Assembly (NCBI GenBank): GCA_020847375.1
Contig: JADLCB010000003.1
Location: forward strand, 62,001 to 126,000
Reading direction: 5' to 3'
DNA: 64,000 bases
Source: Phycisphaerales bacterium
Lineage (GTDB): Bacteria; Planctomycetota; Phycisphaerae; Tepidisphaerales; Tepidisphaeraceae
Translations under genes and position numbers: made by a program
In this document: one piece after another, positions 8,455 to 19,469 of the stretch
Layout of the letters: every line of letters begins with the position of its first letter
Numbering within the stretch: position 1 is the stretch's first letter
The notes under the pieces: model-generated
The model's input: only the letters and a program-made list of their open reading frames with translations
The model's database searches: none
What the model was told of the DNA's origin: nothing

Positions 8455-9885
8455 TTATTGGTTTTCAAACGCCAACGCATCACCCAGCCGCGGATCACGC
8501 AGCGGACGCAACGCTGCCGAACCCGCCATTTTCACCCAGGCTGCCACGAACACTCCGCCAATACCCAGCAGGCAAAACAGGTCAAGCAGGCCAAGATTCA
8601 GCTTATATTCGCTTACCGCAGCCACACCGTTGATAAAGCTCAGCTCAGGTTTAACCAGCCAGACCATATCCAGATAGTGGAAGACCAGCAGCCAGATCGC
8701 CCAGAACAACAGCGCCGGCCGTTTGCGCTTGACATGGCGCGAAAGCAGCCCGCCAAACGGAATCAGCAGATGCCCGAACAAAATCAAGACCGCCACCCAG
8801 GTGAACGGATTTTGCGCACCCGGCACCGCTGAAACACCACGACGCGCCAGCCAAGCGGTTGTCTCAGGCAAATTCGCGTACCACAGCAGCATGTACTGGC
8901 TGAACGCGATATATCCCCAGAAGAAGACGAACCCGAACAGATATTTACCCAGATCGTGATAATGTTCCTGATTGATGCTGCGCTTCAGAAAACCGCCCAT
9001 CTGCAGCACATTGGCAATCACAATGATAATGGCAAAACCAGCAACGAATGATCCGGACATGTAGTAAAAGCCGAACATCGTGCTGTACCAGTGCGGATCA
9101 AGCGACATCAGCGCATCAAACGAAAACAGGGTTACCGCCAGACCACACAGTAGGATCAGCGGCCCGGTTGCAACCTGCATGCGCACCGTCAGGGCAACAT
9201 CCCCCGTCTCATCCTGGCGCACGCTGTTACGTCGATAAAAGGCTGCGACACAGCTCAACAAAACCAGACACCCGATCACGCGGATCACAAACAGCGGCGG
9301 ATTCAACCAGCTGCGCTTTTGCAGCATCAAATCATCCACCTGACCATCGTACGCAGCGGGTATCGGCACCTGGTCAACCGCCTGGCCATGATCCGCCTCG
9401 TCGTGGCTTGTTTCTCCATGAACCGCTTGGCCGTGCGCTGCCTCGCCCTGTTCGTCATGGTGAACCACACCGCCGACCGGCAGCGGCTGCGCCCAGCGAT
9501 AAAGGCTGGGCTGACCCGGTTTGCCCGTTAAAACGCTGACCACCAGCGGTATTGCCAGCACGGTCAGTATGGGAAACGTAGCCCCCAGCAGTTCAGCGAT
9601 GCGTCGTACGGTAATGCTCCATCCGGCGCGCGAAATGTGCTGCCAGAGCACAAACACCAACCCGCCCAGCGCCAGCGTGACCACAAACGCATACGCCAGC
9701 AGATACGCGAAATAGAACTGGCGAAAACCGTCGCCCGCCATGAACCCCAGCACGATCGCCGCCACCAATCCAAGCGCGCCGATCATGGCGGAAACACCAA
9801 ACAGCGCCGAAGCCTTGCTGCCCAGTTGGGTGGCTTCTGTAGCGTTAAAGCGCTCGTAGTCGAAATGTTCTTCAGCGTGGGACAT
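8455..9885 (-). CDS. actF: Alternative complex III subunit ActF
   Basis: ActF is one of the two large quinone-side membrane subunits of alternative complex III, which oxidises quinol and reduces cytochrome c. The 476 residues contain about ten hydrophobic helices. The N-terminus (MSHAEEHFDYERF) and the helix WGYIAFSQYMLLWYANLPE are typical of the subunit. An unusual His/Asp/Glu-rich stretch at residues 141-168 lies in the loop after the third or fourth helix. It starts 11 bases after actE and is followed by the small membrane protein gene. Confidence 0.93.
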   Translation of the reverse strand: MSHAEEHFDYERFNATEATQLGSKASALFGVSAMIGALGLVAAIVLGFMAGDGFRQFYFAYLLAYAFVVTLALGGLVFVLWQHISRAGWSITVRRIAELLGATFPILTVLAIPLVVSVLTGKPGQPSLYRWAQPLPVGGVVHHDEQGEAAHGQAVHGETSHDEADHGQAVDQVPIPAAYDGQVDDLMLQKRSWLNPPLFVIRVIGCLVLLSCVAAFYRRNSVRQDETGDVALTVRMQVATGPLILLCGLAVTLFSFDALMSLDPHWYSTMFGFYYMSGSFVAGFAIIIVIANVLQMGGFLKRSINQEHYHDLGKYLFGFVFFWGYIAFSQYMLLWYANLPETTAWLARRGVSAVPGAQNPFTWVAVLILFGHLLIPFGGLLSRHVKRKRPALLFWAIWLLVFHYLDMVWLVKPELSFINGVAAVSEYKLNLGLLDLFCLLGIGGVFVAAWVKMAGSAALRPLRDPRLGDALAFENQ

Positions 9886-9895
9886 GGGTTTACTT

Positions 9896-10648
9896 TTAGT
9901 TACCGGTTTTCTGACGGGCTTGATCGGCCTGGGCGCGCTGCTTCAATTTGGCGGGCAACAGGTTGATCGGCGCATCGTGACTCACTTGCAGCGCCCGGAC
10001 ATATGCAACAATCGCCCAGCGATCGCGCAGATGCGGAAGCTGCTCACCATACGGCGGCATGGAACGGATGCCGCGCGAAATTGTATTAAACAGATGACCG
10101 GCCGGACGCTCGCGAATCGCGGCATCGACCAGGTTGGCGGCTGGGATCCAGCTTCCGCGCAGCTCGACGGCGCGCTGATTCACCGGCCCGTCGCCAATAC
10201 CATCAGCCCCGTGACAGGGCAGGCAGTAAATATCATAACGCTGACGACCACGCTGCAGCAGGGCATCATCAACCGTGATTTCCTGGGGAAAATCAACCGC
10301 CCATTGCGGCTGACCTTTGTCATCCAGTGTGTAACCCATCACATAATTATCCGAACCCCGCAGATCACCGCGACCGACCGTACCGGCAATCGGCATGCGC
10401 ATGGCCCGACCATCGGAAAAGACCGGTGAGGTCTGCTGCGTTTTATAAACCGGCTGCCTGTCCATGTCCTGGATGAGCTGAATACGCGGCAGCGGACTCT
10501 TGCTGACCCGCGCCCGGGCAATGACAGCCAGGGGAATCCAACTGGCGATCACCAGAATAATCAGGATCGACACCAGCCAGAACGGCGGTTTAATACGTCT
10601 GCGACCACGGGGGGCAGCAGAGGAAGTTGTTGTTGGTTGGCTTGACAT
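9896..10648 (-). CDS. actE: Alternative complex III subunit ActE, monohaem cytochrome c
   Basis: The 250-residue protein has one N-terminal membrane anchor (about 22-44) and a periplasmic class I cytochrome c domain with CLPCHGADGIGDG as the haem-binding site near residue 145. The distal Met is in the SMPPYGEQL segment. ActE passes electrons from the ActA/ActB side toward the oxidase. It lies between actD and actF, in the standard gene order. Confidence 0.93.
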   Translation of the reverse strand: MSSQPTTTSSAAPRGRRRIKPPFWLVSILIILVIASWIPLAVIARARVSKSPLPRIQLIQDMDRQPVYKTQQTSPVFSDGRAMRMPIAGTVGRGDLRGSDNYVMGYTLDDKGQPQWAVDFPQEITVDDALLQRGRQRYDIYCLPCHGADGIGDGPVNQRAVELRGSWIPAANLVDAAIRERPAGHLFNTISRGIRSMPPYGEQLPHLRDRWAIVAYVRALQVSHDAPINLLPAKLKQRAQADQARQKTGN

Positions 10649-10752
10649 GAATCGGTTGTCAGTTGTCGATCTTGGTTACTTCAGTTGCTTACGTACACTG
10701 GTTACTTATCGCCGCCAGTGCATTCCATCACGGGCTGGCGACTGGTCAATTT

Positions 10753-11337
10753 TTAATCTTCCACCTTATCCACCAGCAGCGCGCCGGTGCTTTCAAGCAG
10801 GCGCATCGTCTCGATCTCGTCAAACTTCTCATCGTCGGCGCCGATCACGATGAAAAACCGATCATCCGTCACCCGGCGAAAACGCGGTTTGTTGAACAGC
10901 GGGTTGTACAGCATGGGCAGGCGATTGAGCAGCAGCATCCCCGCCACCGCCGCCAGCGAGCTGCACAGAATGGTCAACTCGAAAATAATCGGAACCCAGG
11001 CTGGAAAACTGTTCAGCGGTTTACCCGAAGCCAGGAACGGATAGTCGATCGACATCGTCCAGACCTGCAATGCAATACCGCTGGCCATTCCGAACAGCCC
11101 ACCGATCAAAACGATCCAGGGCAGATACGTCGCCCGCAGACCCATGGCTTTGTCGATACCGTGAATCGGGAACGGCGAATGCAGATCCCAGACCTTAAAC
11201 CCGCGGTCGCGCACCACACGGGCAGCCTGGACAGCACTGTCCACATCCTTGTATTCAGCCATCAATCCAACCAACTGCGGAGCCTGGTCCTGCTCGTCGA
11301 TCGTGGCATCGGGGATTGTTTCAAGTTCAGTGGTCAT
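10753..11337 (-). CDS. actD: Alternative complex III subunit ActD (DUF3341)
   Basis: Membrane subunit of 194 residues with two helices (about 75-95 and 118-142) after a soluble N-terminal part that contains the GLMAEYKDVDSAVQAARVVR segment typical of DUF3341. The HSPFPIHGIDKAMG stretch just before the first helix is also characteristic. ActD has no cofactor in known complexes. It lies between actC and actE. Confidence 0.93.
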   Translation of the reverse strand: MTTELETIPDATIDEQDQAPQLVGLMAEYKDVDSAVQAARVVRDRGFKVWDLHSPFPIHGIDKAMGLRATYLPWIVLIGGLFGMASGIALQVWTMSIDYPFLASGKPLNSFPAWVPIIFELTILCSSLAAVAGMLLLNRLPMLYNPLFNKPRFRRVTDDRFFIVIGADDEKFDEIETMRLLESTGALLVDKVED

Positions 11338-11430
11338 AGGTAATCAGTTACCATTCATTGTCCGCTTATTGGTTCTTTAACTCCACATCCATTTCGTCAG
11401 CCGCTGATTCGCATTATCGGCGGGGCGGAT

Positions 11431-12939
<1,509 letters not shown>

Positions 12940-13064
12940 AATTTACTGTTTTTCGATCCGAAAATTCATCCTGGCTGGCGCTGTCTCACACCGGCCTTAC
13001 CTGTTGCCGATACCGTCCTTTTGACGCTATCGTCCGATCCGGGCGCCCTGACCCATGCCCAACA

Positions 13065-16000
13065 CTATGCCTGGGTTGAATCCGACTTTTCCGCCGGATT
13101 GCGAACCAGCGCCATATGCTTGGTTCGCGGACGCGTATTCAAATTCTCCAGCACCGAATACGAGCGCTGGCTGGACTGCTGCTTGACCACCTCCGCCTGG
13201 CGATCATTCAGGTTGCCGAAAATAATCGCTTCCGTCGGACAGGCCTGCTGGCAGGCGGTCACAATTTCAAAATCGTGCACCAGTTCTGTTTCGCGATCAC
13301 CCTTGGAGTGCTCGTTGCGGGCATTGATGGTCGCAGCATGAATGCGCTGAACGCAGTAGGTGCATTTTTCCATCACGCCGCGCATGCGCACGGTAACTTC
13401 AGGGTTGAACATCATCTGCTTGATCGCATCAACCTGATTAAGCTGCTGCTGATCCGGCATGCCGGCGTAAGGCGGGGCAAAACGTCCGCCGCGCGGGTCC
13501 TTGGAATGCCAGTCAAAATAATTGAACCGACGCACCTTGTACGGACAGTTGTTCGAGCAATACCGCGTGCCAACGCAGCGGTTGTAGACCATGGTGTTCA
13601 AGCCTTCCGTGTCATGCACGGTGGCTGCCACCGGGCAGACCTGCTCGCACGGCGCATTTTCGCAGTGCACGCAGAACATCGGCATGTGAACCAGTTGCGG
13701 GTTGGGGTCGGCGGCCCGCTCGGTTGAGGCTTCGCCCTGACCCTTGAAATAACGGTCGATGCGCAACCAGTGCATTTCGCGACCGGCTTCGACATTTTCC
13801 TTGCCCACGATCGGGATGTTATTTTCCGCCTGGCACGCGACCACGCAGGCGTTGCAGCCAATGCACGCGGTCATATCCACCGTCATGCCCCAGGCATGCG
13901 GCGAATTGAATTGCTGCGGCGCCTGATACAACTGCAATTCCACGCCGGAATGTTCGCCTTCAGGAACAAACACCTTGCGCTTCAAACCGGCATCAATGTA
14001 TTCCGCCAGACTCGCTTCATGGACAATTTTGCCCGTATTACCCTTCGTGCCAATGCGCGTCTTCATCGCATCATCGCCAGCCTGATCAAGCATGTGATGA
14101 TGCTGGGTGGTGGCCAGACGGTAACGACGGTTGAGCTTCAGGACATTGGCGCCGCCGACGCCGCTGGTTCCGTTGCTGCGCAGCGGGTAGACATCAAATC
14201 CAAGATCCGAACCAATCGCCCCGGCGAGTTTGCGCCCAAAGCCCAGCGGCAGCGCCAAGGTGCGCCGCGGCTGACCGGGAAGCACAAACACGGGCATGTC
14301 GATCGAACGACCTTGCACGGAAATATCGATCCGATCGCCATCCTTCAGATTCAGTTCGTCCGCATCGGTCTTGTTGATGTATGCAGCATTATCCCAGGTC
14401 AGCTTGGTGATTGGATCAGGAGTCTCCAGCAACCAGCCATTGGGGGCATAACGGCCATCGAGCAAGGCGTAGGATGGAATGAAGTTCAACTCAAACGACA
14501 TGGCATCACCAGCGGCCAACGCCGGTGTCTCGCTGGCCCTGGCTTGAACCTGCACCGGCGCCACCGCCGTACCTGCAATCAACCCATCATGAAGTGCCTG
14601 CTTGAAACGCGATTCAAAATTGGTCGCGCCGAGCATCTGGCTCATGGTTCGTTTGACAAGCGCCTGGCCATCCGTGGTTTCATCGTCCAGAACCAGCGCC
14701 AGCAGCTCGATCGATGACTTGCCGCCGAACAGCGGCAGAATCATTGGCTGCTGAATACTGACCAGGCCATCCCACGCCCGGCCATCGCCCCATGATTCCA
14801 GGTAGTGAGCGCGCGGCAGATGCCAGGTGCACTTGGCTGATGTATCGTCTTCAAACAGTGACAGATGGATGCTCAACCCCACCTTGGCCAGGGCATCGGC
14901 GAACTGCAGCTCGGCGGGCGCATCATAAACAGGATTGCCGCCCAGAATCAGCAGATTCTGAATTTCCCCGGAATTGATTTTTTCAACCAGCTCCTTGATC
15001 TGATCACGCTGAAGCGGGCGCTTGTCCTGCGGATCAGGCAGATATTCAATTACATTGCCAATCGCGCCCAGCCGGGCATTGATCTGATGCGCCAGGGCAT
15101 GAACCGCGGCGGGTTGGGAAGCGCCGACAATCAGAACCGCTTTGGAACCGGCGGTCTTCAGGTCTGCAACGGCCCGGTCAACCCAGGTCTGCTCATTCGC
15201 CTGCAGCGCTGGGACTTGCGCGTCACTAATACCCAAACCTCTGGCCAGGGCAGTCGCAATAACAGCAACGCGGCTGGGCGTCAGCGGCAGACGCTCATCG
15301 GCGACCGAACCGGTCAGGCTCATGGTGGTATCAGCCACATACACCCGGTTCATGCGGCCCTGATCAGCACTCTTGCGCTGTTTGACCCAGTCATTGGCGT
15401 AACGCAGGCTGGCAGGATGAAGCGGAGCCAGAAAATCGGCATCCAGCGAAACAACGGTTTCCGCCTTATCCAGATGCAGACGCGGACGCAGCGCCTGGCC
15501 GAACGCCCGGCGCGTACCTTCAATTTCATGGTCGCGGTTCAACGGTTCGTAGTCGTACCATTTAACACCGCTGTGCGCCTTGGTCAGTTTGTCACGCAGG
15601 CTGGCCAAGCTGGGTGAATCACTCGGCTCGGACAGAATCGCAACACTGGCTGGCTTGGTTTTCAGTGCCTGGCGCAAAGCAGCCAGCGCCTGTTTCTCAA
15701 AACCTTCCCAACCCGGAAAACGCTCGTTGCGACTGCTGCTGGCAGGCAGATCCGTGCGCAATACCTGTCGGCTGCGGCTGGGATCATACAGTTCCAGCAC
15801 ACTGGCCTGCTGATATGCGTTACTGGCGCCAAGTTTGCCTTTGAAGGTGGCCGACCACGGATGCGAAGGATTGCCTTCGACCTTGATCGGGCGACCATCA
15901 ATCGTTTCCACCAGAAGACCCTGGGCAATGCCGCCCAGTTCAAAAATCGAAGCGTAGTATTCTTCCACACCCGGAATATGCCCATCCGGACGCGAAACGT

Positions 16001-16232
16001 AGGGCGCCAACACTTCCTTAGGCCAGCGCCGACATCCCGACAAACCGATCCCCGCCAAACCCAGGGCAGCAGCCATCAGCTTGACAAACCGACGACGCGA
16101 CAAGGAAAGAATGATTTTCGGATCGTAACCCGGGAACTCCTGCTCAATCTGTGCCTGTATTTCAGGCGTCTGCGCCAGTTCGTCAAGACTGCGCCAATAC
16201 GTCGCGCCGGATTCAGGATTCGAAGAAGACAT
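13065..16232 (-). CDS. actB: Alternative complex III subunit ActB, molybdopterin-like/Fe-S fusion
   Basis: The 1055-residue protein fuses two modules on the periplasmic face. Residues 45-67 hold a Tat-like SRRRFVK and a hydrophobic stretch ending in LSGC, a possible lipobox. Residues 90-700 resemble molybdopterin oxidoreductases that lack the cofactor (GLLVETIDGRPIKVEGNPSHP). The C-terminal 300 residues form a ferredoxin-like domain with four clusters of cysteines: CIGCNACVVACQ, CVHCENAPCEQVCP, CVGTRYCSNNCP, and CTYC paired with CQQACP. These hold the Fe-S clusters that link quinol oxidation to the haems. Length and layout match other ActB proteins. Confidence 0.95.
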   Translation of the reverse strand: MSSSNPESGATYWRSLDELAQTPEIQAQIEQEFPGYDPKIILSLSRRRFVKLMAAALGLAGIGLSGCRRWPKEVLAPYVSRPDGHIPGVEEYYASIFELGGIAQGLLVETIDGRPIKVEGNPSHPWSATFKGKLGASNAYQQASVLELYDPSRSRQVLRTDLPASSSRNERFPGWEGFEKQALAALRQALKTKPASVAILSEPSDSPSLASLRDKLTKAHSGVKWYDYEPLNRDHEIEGTRRAFGQALRPRLHLDKAETVVSLDADFLAPLHPASLRYANDWVKQRKSADQGRMNRVYVADTTMSLTGSVADERLPLTPSRVAVIATALARGLGISDAQVPALQANEQTWVDRAVADLKTAGSKAVLIVGASQPAAVHALAHQINARLGAIGNVIEYLPDPQDKRPLQRDQIKELVEKINSGEIQNLLILGGNPVYDAPAELQFADALAKVGLSIHLSLFEDDTSAKCTWHLPRAHYLESWGDGRAWDGLVSIQQPMILPLFGGKSSIELLALVLDDETTDGQALVKRTMSQMLGATNFESRFKQALHDGLIAGTAVAPVQVQARASETPALAAGDAMSFELNFIPSYALLDGRYAPNGWLLETPDPITKLTWDNAAYINKTDADELNLKDGDRIDISVQGRSIDMPVFVLPGQPRRTLALPLGFGRKLAGAIGSDLGFDVYPLRSNGTSGVGGANVLKLNRRYRLATTQHHHMLDQAGDDAMKTRIGTKGNTGKIVHEASLAEYIDAGLKRKVFVPEGEHSGVELQLYQAPQQFNSPHAWGMTVDMTACIGCNACVVACQAENNIPIVGKENVEAGREMHWLRIDRYFKGQGEASTERAADPNPQLVHMPMFCVHCENAPCEQVCPVAATVHDTEGLNTMVYNRCVGTRYCSNNCPYKVRRFNYFDWHSKDPRGGRFAPPYAGMPDQQQLNQVDAIKQMMFNPEVTVRMRGVMEKCTYCVQRIHAATINARNEHSKGDRETELVHDFEIVTACQQACPTEAIIFGNLNDRQAEVVKQQSSQRSYSVLENLNTRPRTKHMALVRNPAEKSDSTQA

Positions 16233-16287
16233 TATTTTTAATTACCTGACAAAAAACCACTTGGACCAGTTTAATGACGATAATTTC

Positions 16288-17037
16288 CTATCTGTGGCAC
16301 GTGGAACAGCTCTGCATGTACTGCGTATCACGCACTTGATATTCAACTTTCAACTTCTTGCCCAGTTCCAACTGAGCAACACTCTCAGCAATATCCGGTT
16401 GATCTGCAAACATCGGATGATCCTTGGCAGACCACTTCATATTGGTGACCTGATCGCGCGGACGAAGGAACTTCTCCGGTTCGCGGTGACAGGTCAGACA
16501 CCAGCTCATGCTCAATTCCTTGGCTTGGTAAACCGTCGGCATCTGATCAACCTGACCATGACACGTCGCGCAACCAACGCCTTTATTTACGTGGGCTGAG
16601 TGATTGAAAAAGACATAATCGGGCAGATCATGCACTTTCACCCACTGAACCGGCATTCCAGTATTCCAGCTCTCTTTGATTTTCTGAATATTCCCGGGAT
16701 TAGCCACATTGACATTGGTGTGGCAATTCATGCACGTCTGCGTGGGGGGACTGGCAGCAAAGGCAGCATCTTCAACCGTCGTGTGACAATAACGACAATC
16801 AATCCCCAACTTGCCGGCGTGCAGCTCGTGGCTGTACGGGACGGGTTGTTCGGGCATATACCCGACATCCGTCGCCTGGGGCGAAAAGCCCAAACCAACG
16901 ATCAGGGTCGCGTAAAGACCACCTCCAACCGCCATCACGATAATGAATGGCAGCAGCAGGTTAGCCCAGCGAGGGAAAATGAAACGATTCGGCTGTGCAT
17001 CAAGGGATGCCGGGGCCGTCGGTGGTGTCTCCGCCAT
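16288..17037 (-). CDS. actA: Alternative complex III subunit ActA, pentahaem cytochrome c
   Basis: First gene of the respiratory operon. An N-terminal membrane helix (about 26-50) anchors a periplasmic domain with exactly five CxxCH haem sites: CRYCH, CMNCH, CATCH, CLTCH and CSTCH. The last lies one residue before the stop codon. Pentahaem ActA accepts electrons from ActB and passes them on to ActE or the oxidase. The 249-residue length is usual. Upstream lies the divergent glycosyltransferase gene. Confidence 0.95.
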   Translation of the reverse strand: MAETPPTAPASLDAQPNRFIFPRWANLLLPFIIVMAVGGGLYATLIVGLGFSPQATDVGYMPEQPVPYSHELHAGKLGIDCRYCHTTVEDAAFAASPPTQTCMNCHTNVNVANPGNIQKIKESWNTGMPVQWVKVHDLPDYVFFNHSAHVNKGVGCATCHGQVDQMPTVYQAKELSMSWCLTCHREPEKFLRPRDQVTNMKWSAKDHPMFADQPDIAESVAQLELGKKLKVEYQVRDTQYMQSCSTCHR

Positions 17038-17284
17038 AAAGCACTTCTATCATGCTATAAGTGGTTCATTCATAAAAGAGGACTGACATGCGGCAATCAG
17101 TCGCACCTTGTGAAACAAATAGCAATTCGCAGGGTGTTTTTTAATTCAGAAAAAATTCTCTACAATCGCATGTTACCATACAGCCAGTGGCGTGTTGACC
17201 GCAACCAATACAACTGTTCACAACAATCAACCCAGCCTCTATCGTCGTTGCGGCCAATTCCAAGTGAACAATTCAAGGTGGTTT
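17038..17284. promoter_or_regulatory. Divergent promoter region between actA and the glycosyltransferase gene
   Basis: This AT-rich 247-base gap must carry the start signals of both units. Leftward (minus strand), TTGCCG is followed after 16 bases by TATGAA, ahead of actA. Rightward, TACAAT at 17161-17166 is a good -10 but lacks a clear -35. These are pattern matches only; no operator could be identified. Confidence 0.35.
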
Positions 17285-18928
17285 ATGAATTTACAGTGGT
17301 CGGGTCGAGTTTTGCTGGTCGCTTGGATTGTCGCTGGCGGTATCCTGCTGCTCACACTCGGAACTGATCCGCTGCAGCGCACTCAGGAAGCGCGCGTGCT
17401 GGTCACCGCTCGGGAAATGGCGGATGGACTGGGCATGGACTGGTTGGTCCCTCAAATGAACGGGGCGACACGTCTACAAAAACCGCCTCTGGCGTACTGG
17501 TTATCCGCCACGAGTTTCATGGTCTTCGGTATCAAACTCTGGGCCGGGCGACTACCCATGATGCTCGCTGCCTGGGCAACACTGGGGTTAACCTACGCCT
17601 GGGCCAATCATTTAGCCGGTCGGCGGGCGGGTATTCTCGCGGCCTTGTCGCTTCTGGGAACACTCTTTTTTTTCCAGTTTGCCCGTCAGGCCGAAACCGA
17701 TACCTTGGCCATGCCCTTCGTCACCGGTGGCATCTACTTCTTCTGGCGCGCACTACGCCTGCCTACCGATCAATCCATCGAAAATGCCGCGCTGGTCGAA
17801 TCGTCCCAACAACCGCTGCACGCCGGTCTCTGGCACTTGGCAGCCGCCTCTATCGGGCTGGCGGTTCTGGCCAAAGGTGGCCCGGCAGCCTACCCAATCA
17901 TTTTTCTCCTGGCCTCTGTCATTATCTTCCGCCGCTACCGATCTTTATGGAATTTTGTGAAATGTGGCGCTCCCCTCACCGCCTTGGCAATTGCCCTGCC
18001 GTGGTTCATTTTGGTCTGGAAAATCGGTCAGTTCAGGGTACTCAATACCGAAATCTACAACTTATCGGAAGGTACAGGCCACCCCGGTTGGTTTTATGAC
18101 TACATCCCCATGCTCCTTGTAGACACGCTCCCCTGGACGCCGTTTGTTTTCGGTGCAATTATTTTTGGGATCCGTCGTTGGAAGCGCGATCCGGTTATGC
18201 GCGGACTGATCATTGCTGCCAGTTCCATCTTTCTACCACTGTTTGTAATCGGGCAGAAACAGAACCACTACCTGTTGACCGTCATGCCCATCCTAATGAT
18301 CCTGCTGGCCGTCACCTACGAACGATTGCTCCAACAAACAACCTCATTCGACGCCCGTTTAACCGTATTTGGTCTGCGACTGACAGCCTTGGCGCTGGTG
18401 CTGGCACCGATGGGGATGGTGCTGACCACATTCTACGAACGCGACGACTTGGCCCTGGTCGATTTTTGGCCACCTGTCGTCATTTTAGTCATCACGTTGT
18501 ATTCCCTGAAGCGACTCCTGCGTGGCGGACTTGAGCAAATGGGCGTGTTTGCTGCAGCATCTCTGGTATTGATCGCCTTGCTGCAAGGGGTCTGGTCGCC
18601 GCGACTGGAGACAACTTCGCCCGCCCGCGCTGTTAAAATTTTGACCGATCGTTTCGGCCCTTCATCATTCGCTTTTTATCAAACCCGCCCCAGTCTGCCC
18701 CTGGTTTTTGAATTGGGAAAAGATGTTCCCATTATCGCCAATCAATCGCAACTACAGTCAATGCCTGAACTTAACGACAATACACTCCTGCTTTACTGCC
18801 CCGGTCGAACCTTAACCGCCGATGCAACGCCGCCTGCGTCAGCCAATAACCTGATGACGCTGACCATTGAAGATAAGGTGTGGCAGGTTTTCACGATGAA
18901 AAAATCTTCCCCTTCTCCGGTTGATTGA
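17285..18928 (+). CDS. ArnT/PMT-like membrane glycosyltransferase
   Basis: The 547-residue polytopic protein belongs by appearance to the GT-C superfamily (ArnT, dolichyl-P-mannose mannosyltransferase-like), which transfers sugars from polyprenyl-phosphate carriers on the periplasmic side. The first periplasmic loop has the expected acidic motif after helix 1 (DPLQRTQEARVLVTAREMA), with the catalytic-type Asp/Glu and the KPPLAYW stretch seen in ArnT-like enzymes. About 11-12 hydrophobic helices follow, then a soluble C-terminal domain. The ATG at 17285 has an AGGTGG site; an in-frame start at 17192 would add 31 unlikely residues. The acceptor is unknown. Close neighbours include lptFG. Confidence 0.82.
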   Translation: MNLQWSGRVLLVAWIVAGGILLLTLGTDPLQRTQEARVLVTAREMADGLGMDWLVPQMNGATRLQKPPLAYWLSATSFMVFGIKLWAGRLPMMLAAWATLGLTYAWANHLAGRRAGILAALSLLGTLFFFQFARQAETDTLAMPFVTGGIYFFWRALRLPTDQSIENAALVESSQQPLHAGLWHLAAASIGLAVLAKGGPAAYPIIFLLASVIIFRRYRSLWNFVKCGAPLTALAIALPWFILVWKIGQFRVLNTEIYNLSEGTGHPGWFYDYIPMLLVDTLPWTPFVFGAIIFGIRRWKRDPVMRGLIIAASSIFLPLFVIGQKQNHYLLTVMPILMILLAVTYERLLQQTTSFDARLTVFGLRLTALALVLAPMGMVLTTFYERDDLALVDFWPPVVILVITLYSLKRLLRGGLEQMGVFAAASLVLIALLQGVWSPRLETTSPARAVKILTDRFGPSSFAFYQTRPSLPLVFELGKDVPIIANQSQLQSMPELNDNTLLLYCPGRTLTADATPPASANNLMTLTIEDKVWQVFTMKKSSPSPVD

Positions 18929-19001
18929 CTGCAGAATTAGCTGCGCCAGTTCCGATAATGTCTGTAGACTGACCACAACCCGGCATGGAGGCCGATGGCG
19001 C

Positions 19002-19373
19002 ATGAGTATGTTGTATGAACCGGCAACGGTGCTACCCAAAGCAGCGATGGAACGCCGCCGAGGCTTGCGAATCTGTCAGCATCGGCCTATCAAAGTTTAT
19101 ATCCCCTCAGCCGCTCGTTATCTGGGTGGCCAGACGCGCGATATCAGCGCTTCAGGGCTACAAATCGAACTGCCCCGCACCGCCCTGATTCAACCCGGGC
19201 GCCTGCTGACGGTTCATGTCGGCTTGGATCAATCCGGTTCGTCGCTGGCCAATCGGCGCGGAATGATTCCCGCCCGTGTCGTATGGGTCAGTACATCACC
19301 CCAGGGTGCTGCCAGCGTCAATGCCGGTGTGGAATTCCTGACCAGCATCAAAGCCCATGCCGACGCCGCCTGA
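19002..19373 (+). CDS. PilZ-domain protein (possible c-di-GMP receptor)
   Basis: The 123-residue cytosolic protein shows the two PilZ elements: an arginine-rich start (ERRRGLRICQHRPIKVYIP) and the DISASGLQIEL motif, here in D-x-S-x-x-G form. These usually bind cyclic di-GMP. The remainder forms the expected small beta barrel (VVWVS, NAGVEFL). The ATG at 19002 is 10 bases after GGAGG. It lies between the glycosyltransferase and lptF, so c-di-GMP control of envelope sugar chemistry is conceivable, but that is an inference. Confidence 0.8.
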   Translation: MSMLYEPATVLPKAAMERRRGLRICQHRPIKVYIPSAARYLGGQTRDISASGLQIELPRTALIQPGRLLTVHVGLDQSGSSLANRRGMIPARVVWVSTSPQGAASVNAGVEFLTSIKAHADAA

Positions 19374-19469
19374 ACGAATCCAGTCGGTTGCCCGGCCTTA
19401 TTTTGATATTTCCGGTAAAAACATCCAACCCTGCATCGACAAGAGGGCTTGACTGTTCGACAATGCGCC

